64,000 nt of DNA from Propionivibrio dicarboxylicus (GCF_900099695.1 NZ_FNCY01000006.1:62001-126000), one strand, 5' to 3'. Positions 30,599 to 39,859 are shown, numbered from the stretch's first letter. Made by a program: numbers and translations. The notes: generated by a model from the sequence alone, not told the origin.

Positions 30599-31570
30599 TC
30601 AGTTGCCGTATATTTTCAGGATGAGCGGCTTCAACTCTTCCTTGGCCGAAGCCAGTACCGCTTCCTTGGCTTTCTTGGCGAAACCGCTTTGATCGGTTTC
30701 GATGAAGGTCATGCCCTTCGCCTTCAGTTCGGATTCGAGCTTCTGTTCATCAGCCAGCATCAGTTGGCGCTCGTAGGTTTGGGCGCGCTTGGCCGCTTCC
30801 TGTACAGCCGCTTTTTGTTCAGCATTCAGCTTGTTGAAGGCCCGCTCACCAATCGTCAGATATATCCACGAGCGGACGTGCTCGGTGCGGTTGACGTACT
30901 TCTGCACCTCGAAGAAGCTGGCCGACTTGATCAGCGCCAAGGGGTTTTCCTGCGCCTCGATCACGCCGGTCTGTAGCGAGGTGAAGACTTCGCCGAAAGC
31001 CATCGGTGTCGGCTGGGCATTGACGCCACGCCAGAACTGCATGAAGACCGGAACGTTCGGCACCCGCATCTTCAGGCCCTTGACGTCATCAACCGTCTTG
31101 ATCGGCTTGTTCGAGGTCAGGTTACGCGGGCCGCGAGCGAAATAGGCAATTGGAATAACCTTGGCCTTTTCGATGATTTCCTTCTTGATTTCGTCGCCGA
31201 GCGGACCATTGACCGCTTTGTCCATTTCAGCCAGGGACTTGAACCCGTAGGGCAAAGCCAGCAGCGCAGCCTTGGGCGCCCAGTTTTGCAGCGATTCGCC
31301 GGTGATCACCATATCGGCGGTACCGAGCTGCAAACCGTTGATCAGGTCCATTTCCTTGCCGAGCGAATCGTTCGGAAAGACTTTGACCTCGACCTTGCCG
31401 TTCGTCAGGGCTTTGACCTCTTCGGCGAACTTGAGGCTTCCCTTGTGCCAGGAATTATCTTCGTTGGCGAGATGCCCGAGCTTCAAGGTGATATCCGCTG
31501 CGTAGAGGGCCGTCGAGCAAGCAAAGGCGATGGCGCCCAGAGCAAACAAGCGGGTGAACTTTCCCTTCAT
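30599..31570 (-). CDS. dctP: TRAP transporter substrate-binding protein DctP (first set)
   Basis: 323 residues, DctP/YiaO family. The signal peptide covers about residues 1-23 (ends ALYAAD). It has LKLGHLANEDNSWHKGSLKFAEEV at the start of the mature protein and the conserved Arg in LKMRVPNVP that binds a carboxylate, so the ligand should be an acid. I chose ATG at 31570, preceded by GGAGAGGAGAA. It is the first gene of the first TRAP set. Confidence 0.93.
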   Translation of the reverse strand: MKGKFTRLFALGAIAFACSTALYAADITLKLGHLANEDNSWHKGSLKFAEEVKALTNGKVEVKVFPNDSLGKEMDLINGLQLGTADMVITGESLQNWAPKAALLALPYGFKSLAEMDKAVNGPLGDEIKKEIIEKAKVIPIAYFARGPRNLTSNKPIKTVDDVKGLKMRVPNVPVFMQFWRGVNAQPTPMAFGEVFTSLQTGVIEAQENPLALIKSASFFEVQKYVNRTEHVRSWIYLTIGERAFNKLNAEQKAAVQEAAKRAQTYERQLMLADEQKLESELKAKGMTFIETDQSGFAKKAKEAVLASAKEELKPLILKIYGN

Positions 31571-31664
31571 GTGCTTCTCCTCTCCTGTTGAAATTCTTCG
31601 TTTTGCCGCCTCGTCACATGGCATGCTTGACGATCGTGGGGCAACGTGCAGACAACGAAGGCTA

Positions 31665-31678
31665 GCATACCAGTATGC
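31665..31678. promoter_or_regulatory. Palindrome upstream of the first TRAP operon, possible repressor site
   Basis: GCATAC-CA-GTATGC is a perfect 6+6 inverted repeat about 95 bp upstream of the dctP start. On the minus strand a TATGCT -10-like box overlaps it. It shares the TGGTA core with candidate sites near the ManD and gntR genes, so it may be a target of the local GntR regulator. Confidence 0.4.
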
Positions 31679-31732
31679 ACTTCGTATTTCATTCTTTTGT
31701 TGCCAGCCCTGACACGCGACGTTTGCTGGCAG

Positions 31733-32812
31733 TTAGCCGATGCGGCGTAATTCACTCGGCAAGGTGTTAAGTTGCAGGCGCGTCGTCCATTCACGCATCT
31801 GCTCGGCCAACACGGGTTCGATCGGAATGCCTGCACGTAATCGATTTGCTTCTTCCGCCAATTCCGGATCACCAGGCATCTTGGGCGACCCTGGCTCTCG
31901 CGCCAACGCATCGGCCATGGTGTCAACAGTCGTCGCCAAGGTGCTTCCGCCGGCAAACCGGATGGGGTCGATCATCAGGAAGAACGCGCCCAGTCGCCGG
32001 GGCGTATCCATCTCGGCAAACATGCCGGAGATCGTCGGCCCGTAGGGATTGCCGTTCAAAGGACCGCACAGCAGATCGATCATCAGTGCCAATCCGTAGC
32101 CTTTGTAGCCAAACTCCGGGCCACCGAGCGGCAATAGCGAGCGGGTCGCGCCCGCATCGGTCGTGATCTCGCCGGCTTCGTCATAGGCGACGCCGTCGGG
32201 AAGCGGATGTCCCTCGCGACGCGCATTGACGACACGGTTGAAGGGGATCGAGGTGGTCGCCATATCAAGGCAGGTCGGCTCGTGCCCGGCGCGGGGAATG
32301 GCGATCGAAATCGGGTTAGTGCCGAAAAATGCGCGCGTACCGCCGAATGGCGCAGCCATGCTGTCCGAGTGCGTAAATGCCAGGGCGATCAGTCCTTCCT
32401 TAGCTGCTGGGCGAGAATAGAGCGCCATCGCGCCGCAGTGAGATGAGTCAGAGACGCCGACAGCGGCGATACCGGTTTCCTTGGCCATCTGCGTTGCCAG
32501 CCTGGCTGCGCGATGTCCGACGATGATGCCTTGTCCCTGATCTCCATGAACCTGCGCCGTCGAGGCCCCGGTTGTGTTGACGACGATGTTCGGGCGAGCC
32601 TTGATCGATCCTCGACTCAGGCGTTCCATGTAGTGGGGGAGGCGGGCAATACCGTGGGAATCGATGCCCCACAAGCTGGTTTGTACGAGACTTTCCGCCA
32701 ACAGGCGTGCATCGGCGACATCCATGTCGAGGGCTTCAAGACAACTGACCGCCCACGCGATGACGGAAGCGCCCGGAACGCGGACACTGCCCGGAACAAC
32801 TGGCTGAATCAT
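31733..32812 (-). CDS. Ldh-family NAD(P)-dependent 2-hydroxyacid dehydrogenase
   Basis: 359 residues, the malate/L-lactate dehydrogenase (YlbC/AllD/ComC) family, which is unrelated to classical Rossmann enzymes. Family motifs are seen: GIDSHGIARLPHYMERL, the catalytic His region SDSSHCGAMALY, GTNPISIAIP and GPEFGYKGYGLALMIDLL. It would oxidise or reduce a 2-hydroxy/2-keto acid. The exact substrate is unknown. It lies between the two TRAP operons on the same strand, with the terminator of the second set upstream, so it must have its own promoter in 32813-32945. Confidence 0.85.
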   Translation of the reverse strand: MIQPVVPGSVRVPGASVIAWAVSCLEALDMDVADARLLAESLVQTSLWGIDSHGIARLPHYMERLSRGSIKARPNIVVNTTGASTAQVHGDQGQGIIVGHRAARLATQMAKETGIAAVGVSDSSHCGAMALYSRPAAKEGLIALAFTHSDSMAAPFGGTRAFFGTNPISIAIPRAGHEPTCLDMATTSIPFNRVVNARREGHPLPDGVAYDEAGEITTDAGATRSLLPLGGPEFGYKGYGLALMIDLLCGPLNGNPYGPTISGMFAEMDTPRRLGAFFLMIDPIRFAGGSTLATTVDTMADALAREPGSPKMPGDPELAEEANRLRAGIPIEPVLAEQMREWTTRLQLNTLPSELRRIG

Positions 32813-32945
32813 GATGGTTCAAATCCTTAGGTTTGAGGTGGAAATCTGCGACGCCTGCTGACGACATTTGAATATTCGTCGAGATTTTCTGCCTGGAGAG
32901 GCGCGTTCGCAAGCGATATCGATAACGGAGCACGTCGCAACAGAG

Positions 32946-32974
32946 AAAAAAAGACCGGTATCGGAATACCGGTC
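32946..32974 (-). terminator. Terminator of the second TRAP operon (minus strand)
   Basis: GACCGGTAT (32953-32961) pairs perfectly with ATACCGGTC (32966-32974) around a 4-nt loop. Read leftward it is followed by seven T (A run 32946-32952). It lies about 75 bp after the second dctM stop. Confidence 0.92.
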
Positions 32975-33047
32975 AAAGTTCGAGGAAAAAACGATTGTTA
33001 TGGATATAGGAGCAGATGCGGCTTCGGCTGTCTTTGTCGTGTCAATC

Positions 33048-34334
33048 CTAGAGTCCGTGCACGAAGTGCGGTAGCCAGAGCGAAAGCGCCGGAACGTAGG
33101 TGATGAGCAGGGTAGCGACGATCAGCGAGCCGTAGAAGGGCAAAATGGATTTCATGACCTCGCCAACGGAAATGCCTCCGATCGCGCAACCGATGAATTG
33201 CGTGGTACCGACGGGCGGTGTGTTGAGGCCGAGCGCGCAATTCAACAACATCACGTTGGCGAACTGCATTGGCTCCATGCCGAATTTCATACAGATCGGC
33301 ATGAAAATCGGGGTACAAATCAGGATCGTCGGCGCCATGTCCAAAAAAGTACCCAAGACGAACAACGCGATATTGACCAGCAAGAAAATCACCCAAGGCG
33401 ATGAGGAGACGCTGGCCATCCAGGTACCGACAAGATCGGGAACCGAGAAGTAGGCGAGGAAATAACCGAAGGTCGCGGAAATACCGATCAGTGCGAGTAC
33501 GACCCCTGTGGTCTTGACCGACTTCGCGCAGGATTCGACAAATTTTTCCCAACTCAGCGAGCGGTAGACGAAGGCGGTCAGCACGAGCGAGTAGAGCACG
33601 GCAATTGACGCGGACTCGGTGGCGGTAAATATTCCAGAGAGAATGCCGCCAAGAATCAGCACAATGACGAACAGTCCTGGGGCGGCTGCGCCAAAGGTCT
33701 TGAACACGATGTCCCAACCGTTCCATGATCCTTTCGGATATCCGCGCTTGATCGCCACCCAATAGGCCGCGCCCAGATTGCACAGCGTCAGGATGATGGC
33801 CGGAACCACGGCGGCCAGGATGAGATCCATCACTGAAACCCTGCCGCCGGCGGCGAGCGTAAAGATGATGATGTTCAAGCTGGTGGGCGTCAAAACGCCA
33901 ACCAGCGCGGCATGCGTGGTGACGTTGACGGCATAGTCGGTATCGTAACCTTCCTTTTTCATTGTCGGAATCAGCACGGACCCCATCGCCGAAACGTCAG
34001 CACCGGCGGAGCCGGAAATGCCGCCGAACAGCGTGCAGGCCACCACATTGGCCATGCCGAGACCGCCGCGAACATGCCCGACCGATGCCCGGGCGAAATT
34101 GACGATCTTGTCGGCGATGCCACCGTGTAGCATCAGTTCGCCGGCAAAAATGAAGAAGGGGATGGCAAGAAAGGAAAAGACCTGCATTCCGCCAACCATT
34201 TTCTGGAAGACGACCCCCATCGGCAGTCCTGCCACCAAGACGGTTGCGAGCGAACACAAGCCGATCGAAAAGATCACCGGGACACCCAGCAGCAAGAGCA
34301 GGGTGAAGGTGATAACCATTACTGTCAGTGCCAT
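33048..34334 (-). CDS. dctM: TRAP transporter large permease DctM (second set)
   Basis: 428 residues, the same family as the first set but clearly diverged (FLAIPFFIFAGELMLHGG; GSVLIPTMKKEGYDTDYA; NTPPVGTTQFIGCAI). I chose ATG at 34334 (MALTVMVITF), which overlaps the dctQ stop by 10 bp. The open frame extends 25 codons upstream inside dctQ, which is unlikely to be used. It is the last gene of the second set and is followed by a terminator. Confidence 0.92.
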   Translation of the reverse strand: MALTVMVITFTLLLLLGVPVIFSIGLCSLATVLVAGLPMGVVFQKMVGGMQVFSFLAIPFFIFAGELMLHGGIADKIVNFARASVGHVRGGLGMANVVACTLFGGISGSAGADVSAMGSVLIPTMKKEGYDTDYAVNVTTHAALVGVLTPTSLNIIIFTLAAGGRVSVMDLILAAVVPAIILTLCNLGAAYWVAIKRGYPKGSWNGWDIVFKTFGAAAPGLFVIVLILGGILSGIFTATESASIAVLYSLVLTAFVYRSLSWEKFVESCAKSVKTTGVVLALIGISATFGYFLAYFSVPDLVGTWMASVSSSPWVIFLLVNIALFVLGTFLDMAPTILICTPIFMPICMKFGMEPMQFANVMLLNCALGLNTPPVGTTQFIGCAIGGISVGEVMKSILPFYGSLIVATLLITYVPALSLWLPHFVHGL

Positions 34335-34813
34335 GCCGGTTCGACCTCTCTGTTGGTGAGCTGGGCGATGATATGTTCCAGCGAAAAGAGCGACATCAGG
34401 ATGCCGCACAAGCCGATTGGCAGATAGCGAAAGCCGTCGGGGATACCGAGGGTCGGCAACAGTTCATCCCATTGTCCGATGGCGAGCGTGATGCCGTAAT
34501 AGGCCATGCACGAACCGAAAATGATCATAAAAATGTGGATGAGCAACTCCATCTTGGTTCGGACCGAGTCTGGCGCCAGCACGAGGAACGATTCAAGCCC
34601 GATATGACCGGCATCGCGCACGCCGACCGCTGTTCCCAGCATCGTTACATATGAAACCAGCAGTAAGGCCAATTGCTCGGCCCAGGTGGGCGTGTCGTTA
34701 AGAATGTAGCGTCCGAAAACCTGATATAGAACACAACTGATGATCAGTACGAGTCCGACACAGGCGATTTGCAAGGATAGCTTTGCCAGCCTCGCACAAA
34801 TCCAACTGTACAT
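34325..34813 (-). CDS. dctQ: TRAP transporter small permease DctQ (second set)
   Basis: 162 residues from ATG 34813 (MYSWICARLAKL), which has a GGAG about 10 nt upstream. An in-frame ATG at 34840 would lie right at the edge of a hairpin and adds nine residues. Four hydrophobic segments and the DctQ motif PTWAEQLALLLVSY are present. The gene overlaps dctM by 10 bp. Confidence 0.88.
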   Translation of the reverse strand: MYSWICARLAKLSLQIACVGLVLIISCVLYQVFGRYILNDTPTWAEQLALLLVSYVTMLGTAVGVRDAGHIGLESFLVLAPDSVRTKMELLIHIFMIIFGSCMAYYGITLAIGQWDELLPTLGIPDGFRYLPIGLCGILMSLFSLEHIIAQLTNREVEPAWH

Positions 34814-34842
34814 GGTTGATTTACTCCGGCGAAAAAGCATAA

Positions 34843-34865
34843 TCCCGGGCGTTTTCGGCCCGGGA
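34843..34865 (-). terminator. Hairpin between dctP and dctQ (second set)
   Basis: TCCCGGGC (34843-34850) pairs perfectly with GCCCGGGA (34858-34865) around a 7-nt loop, 15 bp after the dctP stop on the minus strand. No long T tract directly follows. It occupies the same place as the hairpin in the first TRAP set. Confidence 0.65.
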
Positions 34866-34880
34866 ATGGCGCAGCGAGTG

Positions 34881-35852
34881 TTACTTCATTTCCTGAACGC
34901 GCTTGACGAGATCCTTCATCTTCGGCGTCGTGACGAATTTCTCGTAGACCGGTCCCATTGCATCGGCAAACGATTTCTTGTTGACGTCGGAGACGATCTG
35001 GGCGCCGCCAGCCAGGACAATCTTCAACGAAGCCTGGTCGCGCTCATCCCAAGCCTTGCGCTGCGCCGGCACGGAATCCTTGGCTGCCTGGCGAATGATC
35101 TTCTGATCTTCCGGCGAAAGTTTGTCCCATGCCAGTTTCGAGAAGACAACCATCTCTGGCGCCATCGAGTGTTCGGTCTTCGAGTAGTACTTGACCACTT
35201 CGAAATGCTTGGAGTTTTCATACGACGGGATGTTGTTCTCGGCGGCGTCGACGAGGCCGGTACGCATCGCCGTATAGACTTCGCCCATGGGCATCGGCGT
35301 TGGGTTGGCTCCCATGGCATTGACGAGCGAGACCCACATATCGGATTGTTGCACGCGCAGCTTCATGCCTTTGACGTCAGCGATCGAGCGCACGGGTTTC
35401 TTGGAATAGATCGAACGGGCGCCACTGTCATAGAATGCCAAACCGATATATCCCTTCGCATCGCAAGAGGCAAGGATTTCGTCGCCGATCGCGCTATCGA
35501 GGGCCTTGTGCATATGGTCGATCGAGCGGAACAGGAAAGGCAGCGTCGGGACGATCGTTTCCTGGCAGATATTGTTCATCGGTGAGCTATTGACGCGAAC
35601 CAGATCGAGCGCGCCGATCTTTACTTGTTCGAGAGTTTCTTTCTCGGTGCCGAGCGCGCCGCTGTGGAACACCTTCATGGTGATGCGGCCCTTGGTACGT
35701 TCTGCCAGCAACTCGCCCATTCGCTTGAGCCCTTTGACTGTCGGGTATTGCTCATCCCAGTAATCGGCTGCTTTTAACTCAAGCGCCAAAACACTGTTTG
35801 CACACGCCATGGATATTGCAGCGGCCAGTATTGTTGTAATGAACCTCGACAT
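34881..35852 (-). CDS. dctP: TRAP transporter substrate-binding protein DctP (second set)
   Basis: 323 residues, signal peptide about 1-23 (ends VLAL). The conserved carboxylate-binding Arg lies in MKLRVQQSD, and the pattern PMPMGEVYTAMRTGLVDAAENN is typical of DctP. A perfect AGGAGG site precedes the ATG. It is the first gene of the second TRAP set and divergent from the ManD-type gene; the 223-bp shared region carries a possible regulator site. Confidence 0.93.
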   Translation of the reverse strand: MSRFITTILAAAISMACANSVLALELKAADYWDEQYPTVKGLKRMGELLAERTKGRITMKVFHSGALGTEKETLEQVKIGALDLVRVNSSPMNNICQETIVPTLPFLFRSIDHMHKALDSAIGDEILASCDAKGYIGLAFYDSGARSIYSKKPVRSIADVKGMKLRVQQSDMWVSLVNAMGANPTPMPMGEVYTAMRTGLVDAAENNIPSYENSKHFEVVKYYSKTEHSMAPEMVVFSKLAWDKLSPEDQKIIRQAAKDSVPAQRKAWDERDQASLKIVLAGGAQIVSDVNKKSFADAMGPVYEKFVTTPKMKDLVKRVQEMK

Positions 35853-36001
35853 CTGAAGACCTCCTCATGTGGTTTGAAATACCGCTGACGCGGATGGAAT
35901 AGGGCGAATCAAGTCGATTTATATCGATCTATTTCCCGCACGGAATCACTGACGGATGACAATTGCAGACCGCCAATATCCCATGCGTTTTTGCTCAACC
36001 T

Positions 36002-36020
36002 ATGGTAGTATGGTAGTCGT
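36002..36020 (+). promoter_or_regulatory. Candidate GntR operator between dctP and the ManD gene
   Basis: The block ATGGTAGTATGGTAGT contains ATGGTAGT twice in tandem. The 9-mer GTATGGTAG at 36008-36016 recurs, on the other strand, upstream of the gntR gene at 39097-39105. It lies 56-74 bp upstream of the GTG start. A plausible site for the local FadR-type regulator. Confidence 0.45.
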
Positions 36021-36075
36021 AATTGGAATCGTTCGCAAGTGTTAAATCGAAACTGCAACCAAAAGGGGATTCAAA

Positions 36076-37281
36076 GTGAAAATCACAAACGCTGACGTAA
36101 TCGTGTGTTGCCCGGGAAGAAATTTCGTGACGCTCAAGCTCACCACGGACGAAGGCGTAACGGGATTGGGCGATGCGACGCTCAACGGTCGGGAACTTTC
36201 CGTCGCGTCTTACCTGAAAGACCATGTCTGCCCGCTGCTGATCGGGCGTGATCCGCAAAAGATCGAAGATGTATGGCAGTACCTGTACAAAGGAGCGTAT
36301 TGGCGCCGGGGTCCGGTCACGATGTCGGCGATTGCGGCAGTTGATATGGCGCTTTGGGACATCAAGGGAAAACTCGCCAATATGCCGGTCTACCAATTGC
36401 TGGGCGGCGCCTCGCGCGAACATGTCATGGTCTATAGCCATGCGACAGGACGTGATGTTGCGGAAACGCTGGATGCATTCGCCAAGTACAAGGAGAAGGG
36501 ATTCAAAGCGATTCGCGCTCAGTGCGGCATTCCTGGAATGAAGTCGGTTTACGGCGTATCCAAGGGGGGGGCCTACGAACCAGCAACCAAAGGCTGGCCG
36601 GAAGAGCAATCATGGTCGACCGAAAAGTACTTGGATTACGTGCCGAAACTGTTCGAAGCCGTACGCGAAAAATTCGGATTCGATATTCATTTGTTGCACG
36701 ACGTTCATCATCGACTGACGCCCATCGAAGCTGCACGACTTGGCAAATCGGTCGAAGACTATCGCTTGTTCTGGATGGAGGACCCGACGCCGGCAGAAAA
36801 CCAGGAAGCTTTCCGACTGATTCGCCAGCACACGGTGACACCGATCGCCGTTGGCGAAGTATTCAATTCGATCTGGGATTGCAAGCAACTGATCGAAGAG
36901 CAACTCATCGACTATATTCGAATGACCGTCACGCACTCGGGCGGAATCACGCACTTGCGTCGGATTGCCGATTTTGCCGCAATGTACCAAGTGCGTACCG
37001 GCAGTCACGGTCCTTCGGATCTGTCGCCGGTGTGCATGGGCGCGGCTTTGCATTTTGACCTTTGGGCGCCGAATTTCGGTATGCAGGAATACATGGGGTA
37101 TCACGAACAGACTATGGAAGTATTCCAGTGCGGATGGAGCTTCAATGATGGATTCATGCACCCAAGCGACAAACCTGGGCTTGGCGTCGACATCGATGAA
37201 AAGCTGGCGGCGAAATACCCGTACGAACCGGCCTATTTGCCGGTTGCCCGCCTTGAAGATGGTACCTTGTGGAACTGGTAG
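36076..37281 (+). CDS. manD: ManD/RspA-type D-mannonate (sugar-acid) dehydratase, enolase superfamily
   Basis: 401 residues, enolase superfamily, ManD subgroup (opens [55 protein letters not shown]). Members dehydrate D-mannonate or D-gluconate to 2-keto-3-deoxygluconate. GTG start at 36076 is preceded by AAGGGGA. Many members of this subgroup have low or no measurable activity, so the physiological substrate is uncertain. It forms a unit with the dehydrogenase downstream (33-bp gap). Confidence 0.88.
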   Translation: MKITNADVIVCCPGRNFVTLKLTTDEGVTGLGDATLNGRELSVASYLKDHVCPLLIGRDPQKIEDVWQYLYKGAYWRRGPVTMSAIAAVDMALWDIKGKLANMPVYQLLGGASREHVMVYSHATGRDVAETLDAFAKYKEKGFKAIRAQCGIPGMKSVYGVSKGGAYEPATKGWPEEQSWSTEKYLDYVPKLFEAVREKFGFDIHLLHDVHHRLTPIEAARLGKSVEDYRLFWMEDPTPAENQEAFRLIRQHTVTPIAVGEVFNSIWDCKQLIEEQLIDYIRMTVTHSGGITHLRRIADFAAMYQVRTGSHGPSDLSPVCMGAALHFDLWAPNFGMQEYMGYHEQTMEVFQCGWSFNDGFMHPSDKPGLGVDIDEKLAAKYPYEPAYLPVARLEDGTLWNW

Positions 37282-37314
37282 CATTCCCTTATTGAACGGA
37301 ACAGAAGGAAGCAT

Positions 37315-38334
37315 ATGACAAGAGTTGCCTTTGAGTTGATGCATGAAGTCGTTACCGAAGCGTTCGTCAAAGCGGGCATGGCCCCTGACGAAGCTGACAT
37401 TTGCGCCAAGGTGCATACAGAGTCGAGTTGTGACGGCGTGTACTCTCACGGCCTCAATCGCGTGGCTCGCTTCGTCGACTACCTGCAACGTGGTTGGGTG
37501 CTTGCCGATGCAAAGCCCGAATGCGTCAAGACCCTGGGGTCGATCGAGATCTATGATGGCAAGCAAGGGCCGGGAATTCTTAACGCGCTTTTTGCAACCG
37601 ATCGTGCCATGGAATTGGCGGCAGAGCAGGGGGTCGGCATCGTTGCGCTACGCAACACGACGCATTGGATGCGAGGTGGATCCTATGGCTGGCGAGCGGC
37701 TGACAAAGGCTTTGCGGCGATCAGCTGGACCAATACCGAGTCGTGCATGCCGGCGTGGGGCGGAAAGAACCCGCGTTTGGGAAACAATCCATTTGTGATG
37801 GCTGTACCGCGCAAGAAGGGGCATATCGTGCTCGACATGGCGATGTCCCAGTACTCCTATGGGAAATTGCAGGTAACCCGCCTCAAGGGCGAACAACTGC
37901 CATATCCCGGGGGATTCGACGCTGAGGGAAATCTCACCACCGAGCCTGGACCGATTGAAAAGACCATGCGAATCTTGCCGATCGGTTATTGGAAGGGTTC
38001 GGCATTCGCAATCGTCCTTGATGCACTGGCGGCAGTCCTTTCCGAAGGGCATCCGACAAGCGAGATCGATCAGATCCAGCGTGGAAGCTGCACTGGGTGC
38101 TCGCAAGTATTTATTGTGTTCGATCCGCGCCAACTCGGCGGCGAAGAGTTTTCAGATCGTGTGGCCGATAGCGTCGCAGCCTATGTCAACGGATCAGAAC
38201 CGACAGAAAGCGACGGGCGGGTGACCTATCCGGGCGAGTCCACCTTGCGCAAGCGCCTCGATCAACAGGCCAATGGCATTGTCGTGGATGAGGGGGTTTG
38301 GGCTGAGGTTCTCAAGCTAGCAGGTCGAGCTTAA
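37315..38334 (+). CDS. yiaK: 2,3-diketo-L-gulonate reductase-like dehydrogenase (YiaK/DlgD)
   Basis: 339 residues, Ldh family. It matches E. coli YiaK closely from memory: GVYSHGLNRVARFVDYLQ, LRNTTHWMRGGSYGWRAADKG, IEKTMRILPIGYWKGS, with catalytic His in HWMRGGS. YiaK reduces 2,3-diketo-L-gulonate with NADH and in E. coli sits beside a TRAP transporter (YiaMNO), as here. The exact substrate in this cluster is inferred. It is co-oriented with the ManD gene and converges on gntR. Confidence 0.85.
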   Translation: MTRVAFELMHEVVTEAFVKAGMAPDEADICAKVHTESSCDGVYSHGLNRVARFVDYLQRGWVLADAKPECVKTLGSIEIYDGKQGPGILNALFATDRAMELAAEQGVGIVALRNTTHWMRGGSYGWRAADKGFAAISWTNTESCMPAWGGKNPRLGNNPFVMAVPRKKGHIVLDMAMSQYSYGKLQVTRLKGEQLPYPGGFDAEGNLTTEPGPIEKTMRILPIGYWKGSAFAIVLDALAAVLSEGHPTSEIDQIQRGSCTGCSQVFIVFDPRQLGGEEFSDRVADSVAAYVNGSEPTESDGRVTYPGESTLRKRLDQQANGIVVDEGVWAEVLKLAGRA

Positions 38335-38352
38335 CAACGGGGCTGGCTGCCT

Positions 38353-39057
38353 TCATTGCTCGAACATATCCGGAAACTTCGCAGCAATGGATGGCAGCGA
38401 GATCATGATCTGACGCAAGTGGGTTCGCAATGCCGCAGTAGCAGCCGTCGGATCGCCGGCTTCGATACCGTCGACAATTCGACTGTGCTGCTCCACAAGC
38501 AAGGGCGTCGGTGTTGCATCATCAAGGCTCAGATAGCGAATTCTATCCATTTGCGCCTTGATGCCTTCGATGACGCGCCAGGCGTGCGCGCGGCCTACCG
38601 ACAAAGCCAGCGTACGGTGAAATTCTTCATCTAGCGCCAGAAATTCGTCATTGTGGCCATGTTGTACCTCGCGCTGTTGATCAATGATCTTGCGCAAGCT
38701 GGCAACCGTTTCTGGCCGGGCCTGGGTAGAGGCTTCCATTACCACGGCAACTTCAATGGCTTCCCGCACAAAACGGGCGTCGAGCACGTCAGGCACCGAG
38801 ATCTTCACGACGAAGGTACCGCGCTGAGGTTGAATAACCACCAACCGTTCTTCGGCTAGCTTGATGAAAGCCTCGCGAACGGGTTGTCGACTCGTGGAAA
38901 ACTGCTTCGCGGTCTCGGCCTCGGATAGCGCCTGTCCTGGCAAAACTTCACCCCGGATGATGGCACTTCTCAAGTGTCGGTAGAGTTGCGTTCCAATCGA
39001 CACGGGTTCTATCTGTTGAAAACCACGCAGATTGGAGAGGGCTTTTTTTACGTTCAT
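38353..39057 (-). CDS. FadR-subfamily GntR transcriptional regulator
   Basis: 234 residues. An N-terminal winged helix (LSEAETAKQFSTSRQPVREAF recognition region, then PQRGTFVVKI wing) is followed by a C-terminal FCD ligand-binding domain (about 85-225) with metal-ligand-type His and Asp residues. FCD regulators bind carboxylic acids. It ends 18 bp from the convergent yiaK-like gene, and it probably controls the sugar-acid genes around it through GTATGGTAG-type sites. Confidence 0.88.
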   Translation of the reverse strand: MNVKKALSNLRGFQQIEPVSIGTQLYRHLRSAIIRGEVLPGQALSEAETAKQFSTSRQPVREAFIKLAEERLVVIQPQRGTFVVKISVPDVLDARFVREAIEVAVVMEASTQARPETVASLRKIIDQQREVQHGHNDEFLALDEEFHRTLALSVGRAHAWRVIEGIKAQMDRIRYLSLDDATPTPLLVEQHSRIVDGIEAGDPTAATAALRTHLRQIMISLPSIAAKFPDMFEQ

Positions 39058-39091
39058 TGACCGATGCGAAAAAGTAATCAGTAAGCAGGAC

Positions 39092-39105
39092 GTAGTCTAC
39101 CATAC
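39092..39105. promoter_or_regulatory. Candidate autoregulatory operator of gntR
   Basis: GTAGTCTACCATAC; read on the minus strand it is GTATGGTAG followed by ACTAC, giving the palindrome GTAG-A-CTAC. It lies 35-48 bp upstream of the gntR start and shares GTATGGTAG with the site upstream of the ManD gene. Confidence 0.45.
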
Positions 39106-39280
39106 TTTTTTGCATGTCATTGAAATTGAATGTTAATTCAAAAATACGTCGGCGCTCCGGCTTCGCGGACGAGTCTCAAAGCCGCTATGACGAACTTGAA
39201 GCGGCAGGATCGCACATAAGATAAAGTAATACGTTAGAAACACGAAATAACTTGCTGTAAATAGGTAATATTTTACTATT

Positions 39281-39301
39281 ACTCTCTGGTTAAGAGAGAG
39301 T
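39281..39301. terminator. Hairpin over the 3' end of the DUF423 gene
   Basis: ACTCTCT (39281-39287) pairs with AGAGAGT (39295-39301). The stem-loop includes the stop codon of the DUF423 gene. The sequence beyond is A/T-rich without a clean T tract. Confidence 0.4.
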
Positions 39302-39697
39302 GGTTTGGGTCGAGCATCTTGCGACCCCGACAGCCATCAACAGCCAGGCAAGCATGAACGCAATTCCACCTGCCGGTATTCCACCGGGCAGAAAACGAAT
39401 CGACGTCAGGCTGTTAAGGTACAGACCGCCGCAGAACAGCAGGATGCCGGTCTTCATCAGAACACCAGACCAGAGAAGACTTCGGGAGGTAGGAAATCGC
39501 GCCATGGTCAGTGAAAGCAGAATCAAACCCAATGCGTGAAATTGGTGATACTGGGTCGCCGTGGCGAACAGTTCTGTTGCGTTTGAAGACGATAACTGGG
39601 CCCGCAGGGCGTGTGCGCCTGCGGCAGACAATGCGACGACGACGGCCGCATTTAAGGCGCCCAGAATCAAGAAGAGTTTCGAACGGTTTTCCATCAC
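39290..39697 (-). CDS. DUF423 (YgdD-like) small membrane protein
   Basis: 135 residues with four hydrophobic segments. The family patterns are SAAGAHALRAQL, TATQYHQFHALGLI and FCGGLYL. The function is unknown. It is monocistronic, and the 231 bp between it and gntR are AT-rich with only the operator at 39092-39105 recognised. Confidence 0.88.
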   Translation of the reverse strand: MMENRSKLFLILGALNAAVVVALSAAGAHALRAQLSSSNATELFATATQYHQFHALGLILLSLTMARFPTSRSLLWSGVLMKTGILLFCGGLYLNSLTSIRFLPGGIPAGGIAFMLAWLLMAVGVARCSTQTTLS

Positions 39698-39859
39698 GGC
39701 TGACTCCTGTATCTATATTTCACGATTTCACGACTCGGTTCGTTGATGAGGATATCTGACTGATCCAAGGGGAAGTGGTTCGTTGAAGCATCGTCGGCCT
39801 CAATTTCAACCATCTTAAATACGCATAATTCGCATTATGTTAAATACAGTTTATCAAGA

